A stretch of 64,000 nucleotides of DNA from Brachypodius melanocephalos (GCA_013398615.1 VZSR01001477.1:1534300-1598299), one strand, 5' to 3'. Counted from the stretch's first letter, positions 1 to 11,930 are shown. The notes: generated by a model not told the origin, from the letters alone. A program made the numbers and translations.

Positions 1-312
1 GGACAAGGGTTTTACCCAGCAAATTGGCTCTTATTTCTCCATGCTGCTTTCACATATGGATGCATACCCAGAATCCTTCCTTAGGAGGTATGGTCTGGCC
101 TGATAGACTCCACCATGGCTGTGGTGGATCAACATTCCTCTGTTGATCCTTTTTCTTGCCTTTAGCTCACCTCCTGATACGTGCCCTACTGCGTCCACCG
201 TGTCCATGATCAAACAGCATCAAGTTCTTCATCCTCAGGCAGGATGAAAAAAGTGGGGCAAGCAGCAAATCCACAGACTCTGAGAGACAACTGAGCTGCT
301 TTTTTATTTTTT
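1..312. other. Unique non-coding sequence, slightly less AT-rich
   Basis: No gene or repeat family recognised. A 60-codon open frame lies on the minus strand (213-31) but shows no motif I know and is within the length expected by chance. The stretch ends where an A/C-rich low-complexity tract begins. Confidence 0.5.
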
Positions 313-423
313 AAAACAAAAAATACCACCCCTTCACAAAAAGACCCCAAAAAACCCCCCAAAACAAAACAAAACAAAAGAACCAACCAACCAACCAAAA
401 AAAAAGAACAAAAACACCCCCCC
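313..423. repeat. A/C-only low-complexity tract
   Basis: About 110 bases almost entirely of A and C on the plus strand: runs of A separated by C runs, then AAAAC units, an AACC tetranucleotide run near 391-399, and a run of C at the end. It is the largest of several similar tracts in the window. The complementary strand is T/G-rich and gives a spurious hydrophobic translation. Confidence 0.85.
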
Positions 424-1171
424 AGAACCGAAAGCAGATCACAACTATCCATTTCTTCCAGTGGTAGTGATCCTGTGTAATTACACATGGCAGCCTCTGT
501 GGTCTGACAGTGCTGTATTCCAACTCCAATAATGCTGGTGATGCCAAGAGGGTAATGCTCCGTGGGGCCACAGTCCTCCATTGCCTTGCCTTCAGGATGG
601 AAAACACTGTGAGCATTTCAGTATCAGGAGCAGGATCTTGCAAATCCTCCATTAAAAGTGGGAATGTACCAGCTTTAATATATTTTATATATATATGTAT
701 ACTTTATAATCTAAATTCTATCTCGATGTATTAACTTCATTAAGAATTTATATAATTTTATTTGATTCATAATCTCGGAAATTATAATCTTTCATAAAGA
801 CTTCTTCCCTCTTTCCCTCCTGCTTTCCTAACTCTCCTTCTCTCTCACTATTTCTTGTTTTCTGTGTTCTTTACTTCCTTTCTCATGACAGTATAACCAA
901 TAAGAGTATTTATTGTTTTAATTTCTACAATGGGCTGTCAAGCAAACCATGACTTTCTGAATGTTCTTGTGTTCACTAGCAGGTTCTGAAATGCTGAACA
1001 TCCCAGAGAAGACTTTGATCAAATGGAGTCAGGTTGAACACAAATTTGAATAGTTTCAATCTGTGATATATTAAGTTGTAGATCTCAAATATCCAAAGTT
1101 CAGTTAAAATTTAATTTACTTTACTTTTTATCATTTTGGATTTGTTTGATTTGTTGTGGGGCATTTTTGCT

Positions 1172-1200
1172 GAGTTTTTTGGTTTGGTTTGGTTTTTTTC
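1172..1200. repeat. T/G-only low-complexity tract
   Basis: Runs of T separated by GG (GAGTTTTTTGG, then GGTTT units). Same composition class as tracts at 2708, 4612, 13267 and 35509. Confidence 0.75.
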
Positions 1201-2707
1201 CCAAAATAAGAATGAAATAAAATAATCTGCACTGTTTAGGGGGGAGTGGGAAAAAATAGAAAAAGGAAAATGAGTTTTCCCTTTAAATTCCACAAAAGCT
1301 ATTATTATTTGCAAAGTTATAATTACATGCTCGTTTTCTGAGAGCTGTAATACCCCTTCTCAGCAGACAGCTGAAAGCATCCTAGATGACACAAAATGTT
1401 TGCTTTTATTAAACTCATCATAGATCCTTGGCCTCTGATACTACACATTTTTTTATCCGACTTAAATTGCCAAATGATTTTTTATTTCTCTTATTTTTCT
1501 TAAAGACATGTTGTAGTTTAACTTATGAGCTCTTTGGTGATAAAGCTTGAGCTATAGGTCTATGTTGAAAAATGGTGTTCCTTTTAGCTCAGAGGTTTTT
1601 CTAGAAAAATACAAAATTTTATAGAAAATGGCAAAAGTAAAAAAAAAAATTCCCTCAAATCTCAGTACCATACATTATATCAAAAATTCAAAATATTTCC
1701 ATCATGAGAACAGATGCCAAAGGTGATGAACACTGACACTTCTGAGGAATAGAGTAAACTGTATTTGATGAATTGGGATTTCTAATTGTTCTTTAGAACA
1801 AAGATCTAACTTATTTACATAGATTTAGTGTTTAGAACAACTGCACACCAAATCCCAGCTGTGTATTACAAAAACTAGCATTTCTGGTTAAAAAAAAATT
1901 AAAATATAGGTGAAAAATAGAAGACTAAGTTCCTTATGCGTGTTCAGTGTATGATGCTTTCATAAAGCACACTAAGCAGTCTCTACCACAGATGGAGAGG
2001 AAAGACGGTCCATCTCAAGATAATTTTGAAAAAAAATAATTATTTGTAAGAGTTAAATATGCTACCCTTTCAGGAAATTTTATCTCTGTCATAGTTACAA
2101 CATCCCTTCCAGATTTTCTTTCTTGTCATGTCAGCCCAGCTGCACAGTGACTAAATTTGCTCAAGGAAGTGCCAATCTCCCCTGCTTCAGAGCCCTGCCC
2201 TTGGCAGAGGCAGCTGCAAGGACATGGCAAACATCTGGCCATCCTTCATGCTGATCCCGTTCCAAATGTGATGTATATTAGACTGGTTAACAAACCAGAT
2301 GCAATCAGTCCCTGGGATTTCCACATAGATTACATTGGCTACATGGGAGCAGCAGTAACAGGAAAAATGTCCATAATAAAAACCCGAACTGAAAATAAAC
2401 CTGTTGTGTGGGTTGAAAGATTTTCATTGCAGATTTCTAAGAAAAATCATGAGGATTTGGAGAGGCAGGGGGAAAGCATTTGTGTTAGAGGAAAACATTT
2501 TTTCACTAATGAGCTGAAAAATGAAATATTCTAACTAAATGCCAAATTCTGTACGAATTTTGTAAAAGCTTCAGGCTTTTTTCCTGGTTTCTCTTTTTTT
2601 CCCAGAACTTTAGCTAGACTGGTTTTCCCATAATATAGTACTGCCAAGGAAGCTTAAAATAAATCGTGTCTTGACAAGTTTAGTTAGAACTATTACTGAC
2701 AAAAAAG

Positions 2708-2773
2708 TGTGGGGTTTTTGTTTTTTGGGATTTTTTGGTTTGTTTTTTTGGGTTTTTTTGGTTTGTTTTTTTT
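2708..2773. repeat. T/G-only low-complexity tract
   Basis: About 65 bases of T runs (5-8 long) interrupted by GG, GGG or GGGG, with a single A. Closely resembles the other T/G tracts in the window. Confidence 0.85.
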
Positions 2774-3770
2774 AAATTTGTGAAACTTGTTGTGATTTTT
2801 TTTTCTGAGTTAGGAAAAGGTCAAGAATTGAGAATCCACATCTCCATCTGTGGCAAAATACTGCTGTAAGTGGACGAATTTTCAAAAGCTGTTTGCGTTT
2901 CTTTGGCTAGATATTTGTCAGGAGTTGAAGATGCTTATTGTTTAGTAACAATCAGAAATTTCATTAACGGCATTTTAGCTTTTAAAATAATTGCTTTCAT
3001 AGTTTCTGATTGCTGTAGAAGACTATTATCTGCAGATCTCACTGGCTTCTGATGTTGTTTGTTCTGTTAAGCATAAATTATTTAGTCAAACTATGAAATC
3101 CTAACCATTTAGTTCTGATAGCGCTCCAGGTAATGAAATCTCTGAGCAGGGGATCTCCTGCTGACAGGGAAAGGTGCATTTCCCTCCAACACCACCTGCA
3201 GACCTATTCAGTCACAGTTAATGAATAGCTACATTTGTCACTATGCAGCAGCTTCTTATTTCTTCTTTGCCTCACAGCTTCCATCTCGGAAGATAGGTTA
3301 TATTTCTTTCAGCTGTTGATTTTAATGGCTGCCATTAAGTGCTTTGGTAGGATCCTTAGGCTCTGTCTGTAATCAGTGAAGAAAGGTTCCCCCAGAGAGC
3401 TGAATGGGAGCATTCCTATCAGGTGCTGTTCAAAATGCTCTGGGTGAACGTCTTCACTTTACTGCAGAATCTGAGTGGGATGAATACCCTGGAGAACAAA
3501 ATGTTGTTATCAGTCTACTATTAAGTAATTTGCTTCCAATTGTTTGTTCCACTATTCCACCTTGAAAATCAGTTTGGAGGTTTGTTTTGTTTCTTACTTT
3601 CGTTTTTGTGTCCCAGCTAGCTCTTCTGCTTCTTTCAGAATTTCTGCTTCCTTGCAAGATGATTTCTCTGAACACATTTTTCCTTCAGCTCATACTCTGT
3701 ACTCGTAAATAATTTTGAGATCACCTTTGACACAACAGTAGGAGAACTGCTATAGGAAAAGTCCATAACT

Positions 3771-3836
3771 GTTGGAACTAGATGATCTTCAAGGTCCCTT
3801 TCAAACCCAAACCAATATATGATGATGATTCTATGA
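3771..3836 (+). mobile_element. CR1 LINE 3'-terminal fragment
   Basis: The sequence reads through the typical CR1 3' end: a GGAACTAGATGATCTTCAAG-like core, a CCCTTTCAAACCCAAACC-like stretch and a final GATGATTCTATGA tail. Only the last ~65 bases are present, as is common for heavily 5'-truncated CR1 copies. The terminal octamer gives plus orientation. Identification is by resemblance to the avian CR1 3' end from memory. Confidence 0.8.
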
Positions 3837-4611
3837 AACAAAAACTCCTCACACTTACAGTTATCTATTCTGAGTGTAAATGGTTCTTGAAAGTCATACT
3901 GGCTACCAAAAATGGCAGGTTGCCAAAACAGAATGAAATACCTAAGCACTGTTTGATTGAATGGTATATTCTGGACAACAGTATATGTAAAAAAAAAAAT
4001 GCAGTCCATAACTGGAAAGGTGTTTAAGCATGTAAATCTTCTTAGGTATAAGATAAATACCAGTAATGTAACTCCAGAGATCCAAATCTATGCATGTGTA
4101 GACTTCATATTGTGCTTTGGAATTGCACAGAAATTTGTTGTTGTTGTTCAGTGAAATATCAGCAATTCTATATCAATAATTATTTTTATTATTATTCAAA
4201 GTAATCTCTTATTTTTGTGCTATGGGATTATGGTTGTAATTTCTATTTTTTCTGTATTGCTACTTTTCCTATATTAAGGTTATTCCCTGTATATTTTCTA
4301 GGAAAAAAGTAATTTACTGTTTGTTAGTGTGTTTCACATTTCCATATGTTCAGTCCAGATTATTGTATTTGTATCTAGCAAATATCAAATTTATTAGAAA
4401 GGGAGATTTTACCAGGTATTTCACATCAAATATCACACTGTAATTAATTTGTCTACTTTGGTCTTGTCTGTTTCCTTCTGCTTTTTTCTTTCTTTGTTCA
4501 TTTTCCATCTCATTGTTTCTTTGCATCTAAAAAAGTCTCAGGTATTTTTCAATATCCCCTGGATTTGGTTAGTCATATATGAATCTTAAAAGAAAAAGGA
4601 AAGAAAAATAA

Positions 4612-4646
4612 TGTGGGGTGTTTTGGGGGGTTTTTTGGTTTTTTTA
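4612..4646. repeat. T/G-only low-complexity tract
   Basis: TGTGGGGTGTTTT, then GGGGGG, TTTTTT, GG and T7. Member of the recurrent T/G tract class. Confidence 0.75.
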
Positions 4647-5631
4647 AATAAATCACTGATAGTCACTCTTTGGCCACTTTTGTAGACTGTTGAAACGTAG
4701 GAAAATTAGTGGAAAGTTTAATAATACATTTATATGTTTATTATAGTAGAACATTTTGCCCAATATTATCTCGGAGGTTGTAGTGCCCTCTAGTGCTACA
4801 GTTCTAATTCCGTTTTTTTCCCCACTTGTTCTAAATATGTAGAAGATAAATAAAATTAAGTTGTACTCAGGTATCTAACCAGTGTCCAGGAAGGACAGGG
4901 GGTATAGTAGTAATCATGTGGCATAGTTATTCAAAACCACATGGGTGCTGATGAATTTAAGAGATACTTTCCCACATATTACTCTTGGAGGATGGAGGCC
5001 TTGGGACACTCACACAGTGCTGTGCAAAGTCTAGGACAGAGTAGTCTCTGTTAGAGAGGTTGAGAAGTATCTGGCAAACCTGAAAAAATGATTCAGCATA
5101 CACTTTTTGGCACCCCAGGATGTGGGAGGGAAAACATTGCAACATTCTCAGTACCACAAACATTGCTTTGAATTCTTGCAGCTTGCTTTCATGCTGTTCA
5201 CATGATGTCTGAAGGTTAAGTTCAATAAGCATTGAAGTAAAGATGGACTACTGCAGATTAGAACAATATGGGACGGAAATAGACTCACTGTGAAAGAAAG
5301 ATGAAAAAGCAGAAAAATAAAGCATCTCTAAAAGGAAGAGAGTTAAATTCTGTTATCTACTGCCTTGGGATTAACAGATTTTATGCAGTGGATGGAAAAG
5401 AAAGAAGGCCCATTCATTCACATTTTCTGTTTATGCACTGAGTTAGTGCTGCAATTCCTTGGTGTTCCATATGACCTTTGTAAATTTTGTCAAACTCTGC
5501 TGTGTTGAACATTACATGTATGCCTTTCTTTAGACCTTATATCACCACCAGTTAGCACAATGGCTCCGCATTGTGGCACTGCTAACACTTCTCATCTTAA
5601 ACAACTTTTCTTGCAAAATGAGTTTTGAAGG

Positions 5632-5658
5632 ATTATTATTATTAATAATAATAATAAT
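5632..5658. repeat. (ATT)4(AAT)5 microsatellite forming a perfect palindrome
   Basis: Four ATT units at 5632-5643 run directly into five AAT units at 5644-5658. Positions 5632-5655 are a perfect 24-base palindrome and could extrude as a hairpin. Confidence 0.9.
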
Positions 5659-6191
5659 TTTGGTTTATATGAGGATATTCTTGTTAGAATTTTCATCCTC
5701 GAACTGTTTTCCCTAACTCTGTTATTAATTTTCCTAAAATTACTCACGGTTACTCAACTGATTCTCTGAGTTCTCTTGTTTAGTTAGACTTTCTTTTTGA
5801 ATGGAAACTTTCTGGTGATGGGTATACACTTTAGATAATTAAATTATATTTCTCTCAGCCTGGAGGCTTCAGGTTTTTTTGTTGACCAGCACAAGTAGAA
5901 AATCTTACATTCACCTTTGTAGCAATGTTATTTTTGATGAAGGACAATTAAAGCTTTGAAACTTCTGAATGTAGATTCTCAGGTTTCATGAATTAGTAGA
6001 GTTTCTTGGTTTGGAGAGATAGATTGAAATCAGAATTTATTTCGTTTAAGATTAGTTCAAGTTGCATTTTTTCAGGAAACTAATGGGAAAATTTACCTAA
6101 TATGTGATTTATTTTGTCTCATGTGTATCTGTGATGCTGCACACAAAGTCTTCAGCATGAGTTGGAACTGGCTATCCAAATAATAATAGTT

Positions 6192-6447
6192 AGGAAAAGG
6201 GAAAGGAAAAAAGGGGAAAAAAAGAAAAAAAAAAGAAAAAAGGAAAAAAGGGAAAAAATGAAAAAAGGAGAAAAGGAGAAAAGGAGAAAAGAAGAAAAGG
6301 AGAAAAGGAGGAAAAGAGAAAAGGAGAAGGAGAAGGAGAAGGAGAAGAAGAAGGAGAAGGAGAAGGAAAAGGAAAAGGAAAAGGAAAAGGAAAAGGAAAA
6401 GGAAAAGGAAAAGGAAAAGGAAAAGGAAAAGGAAAAGGAAAAGGAAA
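6192..6447. repeat. Homopurine A/G repeat, (GGAAAA)n/(GGAGAA)n
   Basis: A 256-base stretch of only A and G on the plus strand, except for one T at 6259. The left part is irregular A/G, 6325-6363 is mostly GGAGAA/GAAGGA units, and 6364-6445 is a near-perfect run of GGAAAA hexamers. The uninterrupted purine run is 6260-6447 (188 bases). Translations (Lys/Glu/Arg on plus, Phe/Leu on minus) are artefacts. Such tracts can form intramolecular triplexes and vary in length. Confidence 0.95.
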
Positions 6448-8194
6448 CCCAACCCCCTATGTTTACACTGGTCTACTTTATCCTGTTTTATCTGTAGGGA
6501 ATACAAGGAGCCAGGTACTGATCTGGGCAAACAACTCTAAAGTTCAGTAGCTCAGCAGCCATACAGAACCAAGACAAGGTTCACTTTCTACCAACACAAA
6601 GTTCACTTTCTACTAAAGCCCTTAGCTGTGTAAAACCTACAATCCCCAACCAGTGCACGTAGCTTTAGGCTGTTCCCTTCCTGAAAGCAAGGACTATTAT
6701 TAGTTTTGTGTAAAAATAACTAGACTTGTGTATTCTAGTCTATGTGGCATCAGCATCTACTTTCAAGGTATGTAATAGCTTTCCATCTTATTGGCAAACC
6801 TGTATTAAAGACCTCCTTTGAACTCATCACTCAGGAGAGGATTGAGGAAAATATCTCTTGTTTATGTGTATTTCTTTTTAGGTTTTATTTTCAGTTCTTC
6901 ATTGTGATATTTAATTTAATGCACTAGAGCTTCCCTGAGTACCATCTGATGGATTTCATTGCTGCTTTTGCAAGACAGTGTGCCAGAAAAAAACAACTGG
7001 TTTTAAATGACAGTAAATTAAGCCAACTCTCTGATCTGAGTCCTGGGAGGCTAAAACATACAGCAGGCAAGCCCTTTCCTTTTATGTATGTAGTGCAAAA
7101 GACATCTCTGTTTATCATTTGCTTTAGAAAAGCTATCAAAGTGTAAACAGAAAGTGTAATGAAATAATAATAATAAAACCCCCAGTGAAACAGCTAAATG
7201 TCACAAAAGCTCTTAGTAACCCAGTGGTGACAGGAACCATTTGTGGTATTACCAGGAGGTACTGTACCATGTACTTCAGCCACAGCACAGTTTCCATGAG
7301 GCAACAATCGTAATAACACTGTAATTTGTCTCACCTATGTTGTATTTACTGCTAAAGTAGGAAAATACTTGAGCCCTCAGTGTGTACAGAACCTGGAAGG
7401 CGCCTATAAGGCCAGGCAATTTTTACCTTATCGCTTAAAATGTCTTAGAATTAGTTTATCTGATATATAAAGGGCTTTAAGAGCATAGATTTGCAACTCT
7501 GCACTTTTTCCTCCACATATGGCTGTTTGCAAGTGCTCCACAAAGGGAATTTGATGCTGGTTTTGCTCTAAATGCTTCAGACAACTCTAAGGAAATCTTG
7601 AGGGAATCAGCACAGCAGAGTAATCATATCCCAGGACCAAAATTAAGGTATTTTCTTCCCCATCCCTTCCCTCCTGGTAGAAAACTAGGAAAAGGATGAA
7701 TTGGATTTGTCATGGAAATTCAGTTTTGGAGGCAAATTACAAATATTACTTTGAGAGACATTGAATGAAAAAGAATATGACAAGTGCAGCAAAGTTGAGA
7801 TTTTTGGAAAATAAATTCTAATGATTGTGGTAGAGAGACTTTCATGTGAAAATCCAGAATAACTGTTCTAAAAAGGGCAGTAAAAATAAAAAAAAAATAA
7901 AGTTATAAATACAACAGGCATTGCTTGAATTTGCCACTACCACTGGAAAAGAAAGAAACAAACAGCCTTTTCAAAAGGTTAGTTTCTTTACAACTCTGAT
8001 AGGCATTTGAGTCTATTATAATGTTTTGAAGAACTTTGTGGTCCTGTGCAGTTGAGTAGGTACATTACTCTGAAAGAGATCATGAAGACTTTACAATATC
8101 CATTATCATAAAGGAAATTTTTCATTGGTATATGTACCACAGGACACAAGAGATTTCCCAACAGGCTGAAAAATATAAAAAATATTCTACTTTT

Positions 8195-8249
8195 ACAAAA
8201 CAAACCAACCAAACCAGTCAAAAAAGAAAACAAACAAACAAAACCACCT
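8195..8249. repeat. A/C-rich low-complexity tract
   Basis: CAAACCAACCAAACC-type sequence followed by AAAC units. Same class as tracts at 313, 28157, 40299, 52524 and 57496. Confidence 0.75.
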
Positions 8250-8361
8250 CACTACTATGAGAACTCCCCAACTTTTTAACCATTTGAAAGAGGTATATAG
8301 CTAAAAGTTTTACAAGTATTATAATAAACACTTCAGTTTAGGTAAACATGTTGTAGGTGTT

Positions 8362-8366
8362 CACTT
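8362..8366. repeat. Candidate target-site duplication (left copy)
   Basis: CACTT here and AACTT at 8903-8907 flank the LTR termini exactly, matching at 4 of 5 positions. Supports the LTR boundaries and a single solo-LTR insertion. Confidence 0.45.
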
Positions 8367-8902
8367 TGTTGGGGGTTGATCGTGGTTTTATGCCAGGTGC
8401 CCACCAAAGCCATTCTATCACTCCCCTCTGAAACTGGACAAGGGAGAAAACAAAAGGCTCATGAGGTGAGATAAGGACAGGGAGAGATCATTCATTGATT
8501 ACTGTCATGGGCAAAAAAGACCCGATTTGGGGAAATTAATTGAATTTATTGCTATGAAAATTAGAGCGGGATAATGAGAACTAAAACAAATCCTAAAAAC
8601 TCAACTTCGTCCCACTCTTCCCTCCTTCCCAGGCTCTACATCCTCCCTCAGCAGTGCAGGAGACAGGGAATGGCGGTTGCAGTCAGTTAATTACATTTTG
8701 TTTCTGCTTTTGCTCAGGGAAAGGAGACCTTCCCCTGCTCCTCCATGGGGACCCTCCCTCAGTAGACAGTAAACCACGAACTTCTCCAACTTAATTCCTT
8801 CCCATGGGCTTCAGTTCTTCATGAGCTGCTCCAGTGTGGGTCCCTTTTCATGGGGTGCAGTCCTGCCCACACACCAAAACCTGGTCATGCAAACCCAGTA
8901 CA
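8367..8902 (-). mobile_element. Solo LTR of an avian endogenous retrovirus, minus strand
   Basis: A 536-base element that, read on the minus strand, starts TGTACTGGGTTTGCATG and ends with CCCCCAACA, giving the TG...CA termini of an LTR. The minus strand carries a polyadenylation signal (plus-strand TTTATT at 8545-8550). It is followed by a U5-like stretch with a CTGTCCTTATCTCACCTCAT-like segment and a GGCACCTGGCAT segment. I recognise this from abundant avian LTRs. The copy is shorter than the related one at 11066, lacking most of the tandem CTCCAGCGTGGG-type repeats. No primer-binding site or internal gene follows, so it is a solo LTR. Imperfect 5-base duplications flank it. The family name is uncertain. 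Confidence 0.8.
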
Positions 8903-11065
8903 AACTTCAAATGTGAATTAAGCCCAGAGTTTCTTAAGATTAGTCACAAAATTATACTGTTTATATTCTTCCACTACCTTTATATACATCGGCAGATTGT
9001 CCATAGCAAAGAAATAAGTTTAAAGAAAATACTTTTATCTTGAGCATATGTATATAATCCTGCTGAGCAGCACAGTTGTTTAGAGCCTTCTTCCAAATTT
9101 ATGTCTTCTTCAAACTGGAAGGATAATGGACTTATACGATCATTCTAGTTTTTAAATTAGTGAGTCAAAACTCTGTGGGAGACAATGACTAGCTCTGCAT
9201 TGAATGCTGTGGGTTTAGTGACATCCAGCAGTGTACTTATGGAGTTACTCCACTAAAGTCATTATGTAAAACCCACATGAGACAGATCTGCACATTTTGA
9301 AGTGTTATGTTTTATTATTCTATTTCGTGTTTTATTATTCTAGTTTTATGCAGACTATTTTTTGACAAGAAAATCCATCCAGCCTGCTTTAAATACTTGC
9401 TCCGTACTATGCAACAGAGAAAATGAGAACCAGTAGAAGAAACAATCAGGCATTATGCCAATTCAGAGTGGCTAAGATACTAAGATCAGTATCCTTTCTC
9501 TGAATCTTTGCTGACTAGGATACAGAGAAACTAATTCATCCAAAATCCTGAGTATTCCAGCTTTATTTATACTGCTTTAATAGCACTGTGCAGATTCACT
9601 GGTAGTTTGTGCTGTGGTACATTTCTCAACTCCACAAAGAAATTTTTTCTCCTAGCCAAACTGATGGACCAGTAAATATTGTTGATGGCTGTTCTACATT
9701 CCCCACTGCAAAGCATCTGAAACATACTAGCTAATATGAAAAATAAAGATTAAAACCACAGGCAATAAATCATTTGCTTGACCCTTTTGCCAATCTATAA
9801 GTGCTTTCTTCATCCTGCTTTAAAAAGAAATTTGAGGCCAGAAGCTTTTCCAATCAGTGTTCAAACTTTTCCCACATTTGTTCAATTTTTTGCTTTGGCT
9901 ATTGGGCATCTTTTCTAGGCTTAATTTTTGTAAAAATTTAGTAATTTATTGACAGAGGGAGTTCATGAAATACATAATTTGGAGTCAGAAGTGTGGATTT
10001 TCATAGGATTATATGCATACCAGCCAAAAGCCACAACAATACATAAGTGATCTGTCTGATGACCACTATCAATACTCGAATATCAGGTTCTCAATATAAA
10101 CCATGCAAGACTTTGCTCCATCCCTGTTCTCTAAGTTCTGAGAAAGGCTGAAGGCAGGATGGGACTGGCTGGGTGCATGAGAAATCTTGCAATACTCAGA
10201 TTTGCAGAGCAATCCAAGACAGACATTTCCCCTGGGTATAGTGGTTCTGCATTCCTTCAAACTATTCACATCATCCCAGAGGGTAGAGTAGCCCTCTGAG
10301 AGAAACAAAGGAACATTGTTTTCTGATGAAATTAAATATAAAAGTAATCTGAGATCCTGAAGACAAAATCTGCTTACAGCATGATTTGAGGATAATGCAT
10401 ATCTATCTGCTTTTGCTTCTGTAGCCTTGTGACAAGCAGATATATGTCATATTTCATTGTGGAAAAAGCCCCATTTCAGAAAAAACATAGTTGTTTACTA
10501 AATTTGTCTAGAAAAAAACCTACCAAATCAAACAAAATTTTGAGTTCATATATTTCTACCATCTGTCTGTGTTCAGCTTTAAAAAACATAAAATTAATTT
10601 CATTGCCTCTATTATTCAGACTGTGTAAATAAAAAAAATATTTTGGCTATGCTTTTTTTTTTTTTTTTTTTTTTTTTTTTGCAATGCTACATAATAGTAC
10701 TTAGTGGGGCTGTAAGTCAATCACAATGCAACAAGAAGTCAGCAATGGAAGCCTCAGAGAGGCAGAAAACTTGTTCTGTGCTGGCTTGCTCTGTTCCCTG
10801 CTAACATAGAGGCAAATACAGAAAAGAGGAAAAGCAAAGTTGAAAATTATGTTATGTAGAGGGTGTAAGTAATTCTCCTTGGTCTTGGTAAGAGGTAAAT
10901 TTCAGTTAAACTTTACTTTTATTATTTTTTTTTATTATTTACAGATAGAGGGCTGTAGAGGTTGTTCCATGCTAATTGGTCTAAAACCAAAGTGAGAGAT
11001 CTCAGTAAGTGACTTTTGACATGTTCTTATAGAAGAAGGATGAAAACTAGGCAGGTTAAATTTGC
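8903..11065. other. Unique AT-rich non-coding sequence between two LTRs
   Basis: No gag, pol or env remnant is visible, so the two LTRs are not the ends of one recognisable provirus. A TGTTTTATTATTCTA motif is repeated near 9308 and 9328. A T28 run lies at 10653-10680. Confidence 0.6.
10653..10680. repeat. T28 homopolymer
   Basis: Twenty-eight consecutive T, flanked by GC on each side (TATGC before, GCAATGC after). No retrogene body is recognisable next to it. Confidence 0.95.
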
Positions 11066-11930
11066 CTGTCTACCAGGTGCTCACCAAGCCACTCTTACAC
11101 TCCCCCTTCCTTAAAAGGGGAGAAATTAAAAAAAAAAAAAATTCCAGAAATTGAGGTAAGAACATAGTGATAATTTGCATAATAATGTCATGGGCAAAAC
11201 AGACTTAGGGAAGATGAATTTAATTTATTGCCAAGTTAAGTGTAACACAGTACAGTAATGGGAAATAAGAACAACTCTGACAACGCCTTGCTTCTACCCC
11301 TCTCTTTCTCTCACACTCAGTTTTACTGTGAATATTTCCACCTCCTCCTTTCCATCAGTGTAGGGAGATGGCGAATGAAGGTTCCAGTCACTTCATAACA
11401 ATTAATCTATGCCATTTTTCCTCTTTGTATTTCCCTACTCCATCACATGTTCCCTCTCACTGAGTACAGTTTTTCAATAACTTCTCTGGTGTGGGTCCTT
11501 TCCACAGGGTGCAGTCCTTCAGGAACTCTCCTCCAGCATGAGTTCCCAAAAAGCTCTTTTGGGAGAGACACAGTCTTGCCAGGACCCCTCCTGCTCCAGC
11601 GTGGTTGTCCACTTGCTGCAACTCCTTTGAGCTTGCACCCACCTACTCCTCCTGGCATGGGGTTCTCCACGGGCTGTGGATGGATGTCTGCTCCACCATG
11701 GACCTCCTTGGGCTACAGAAAGTCAGCCTGCATCACTGTGATCTTCTCCACAGGGCTGCTCTGGCAACTGAAGCACCTCCTTCCCCTCTTCTTCACTGAC
11801 CTTGGTGTCTACAGGGTTGTTCTTCTTCCATTTTCTCACTCCTCTTTCCCAAAAGCTGCTGTGCAGCATTTTTTACCCTTTCTTAAACATGTTACTACAG
11901 GATTGGTACCAATACATGCAAACACGTAAA
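11066..11930 (-). mobile_element. Solo LTR, same family as 8367-8902, minus strand
   Basis: Shares with the LTR at 8367 the order CCAGGTGCTCACCAAGCC, a CATGGGCAAAACAGACT segment, the minus-strand AATAAA (plus TTTATT at 11224-11229), a GGAGATGGCGAATG-like segment and a GTGGGTCCTTTCCACAGGG-like block. It keeps a longer middle (about 11480-11720) of imperfect tandem units with CTCCA and GGGCTG cores, absent from the first copy. It then has a CTTCACTGACCTTGGTGTCT block (11795-11814) known from this LTR type. Both ends are decayed. A 160-codon open frame (11447-11929, plus) runs antisense through the GC-richer repeats; it is a by-product, not a gene. Confidence 0.8.

Larger units (their letters stand above)
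424..3770. other. Unique AT-rich non-coding sequence
   Basis: No gene recognised. Within it are T/G tracts at 1172-1200 and 2708-2773 (listed separately). The longest open frame is 2157-2534 (+), 125 codons from an ATG; its translation has no domain, signal peptide or repeat that I recognise, and a frame this long is expected a few times by chance in a window this size. Nothing else stands out. Confidence 0.6.
3837..6191. other. Unique AT-rich non-coding sequence
   Basis: No gene recognised. Contains a short TTG run at 4134-4149, a T/G tract at 4612-4646 and an ATT/AAT palindrome at 5632-5658. Open frames (for example 5232-4957 on the minus strand, 91 codons) have no recognisable motif. Confidence 0.6.
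6448..8366. other. Unique AT-rich non-coding sequence
   Basis: No gene recognised. A GTTCACTTTCTAC motif occurs twice about 27 bases apart near 6580-6616, a small local duplication. An A/C tract lies at 8195-8249. Confidence 0.55.

Noticed and set aside
6093..6530. 145-codon minus-strand and 111-codon plus-strand open frames
   Set aside because: Both are translations of the homopurine repeat (Phe/Leu on one strand, Lys/Glu on the other).
10810..10864. Plus-strand 55-base segment between a good acceptor and GGGT|gtaagt
   Set aside because: Low-complexity Lys/Arg-rich translation and no partner exon in phase.
11447..11929. 160-codon plus-strand open frame, the longest gap-free frame read antisense through an LTR
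   Set aside because: It lies inside the LTR, antisense to it, and its length comes from GC-richer tandem repeats. Similar spurious predicted proteins are known from this LTR type in birds.
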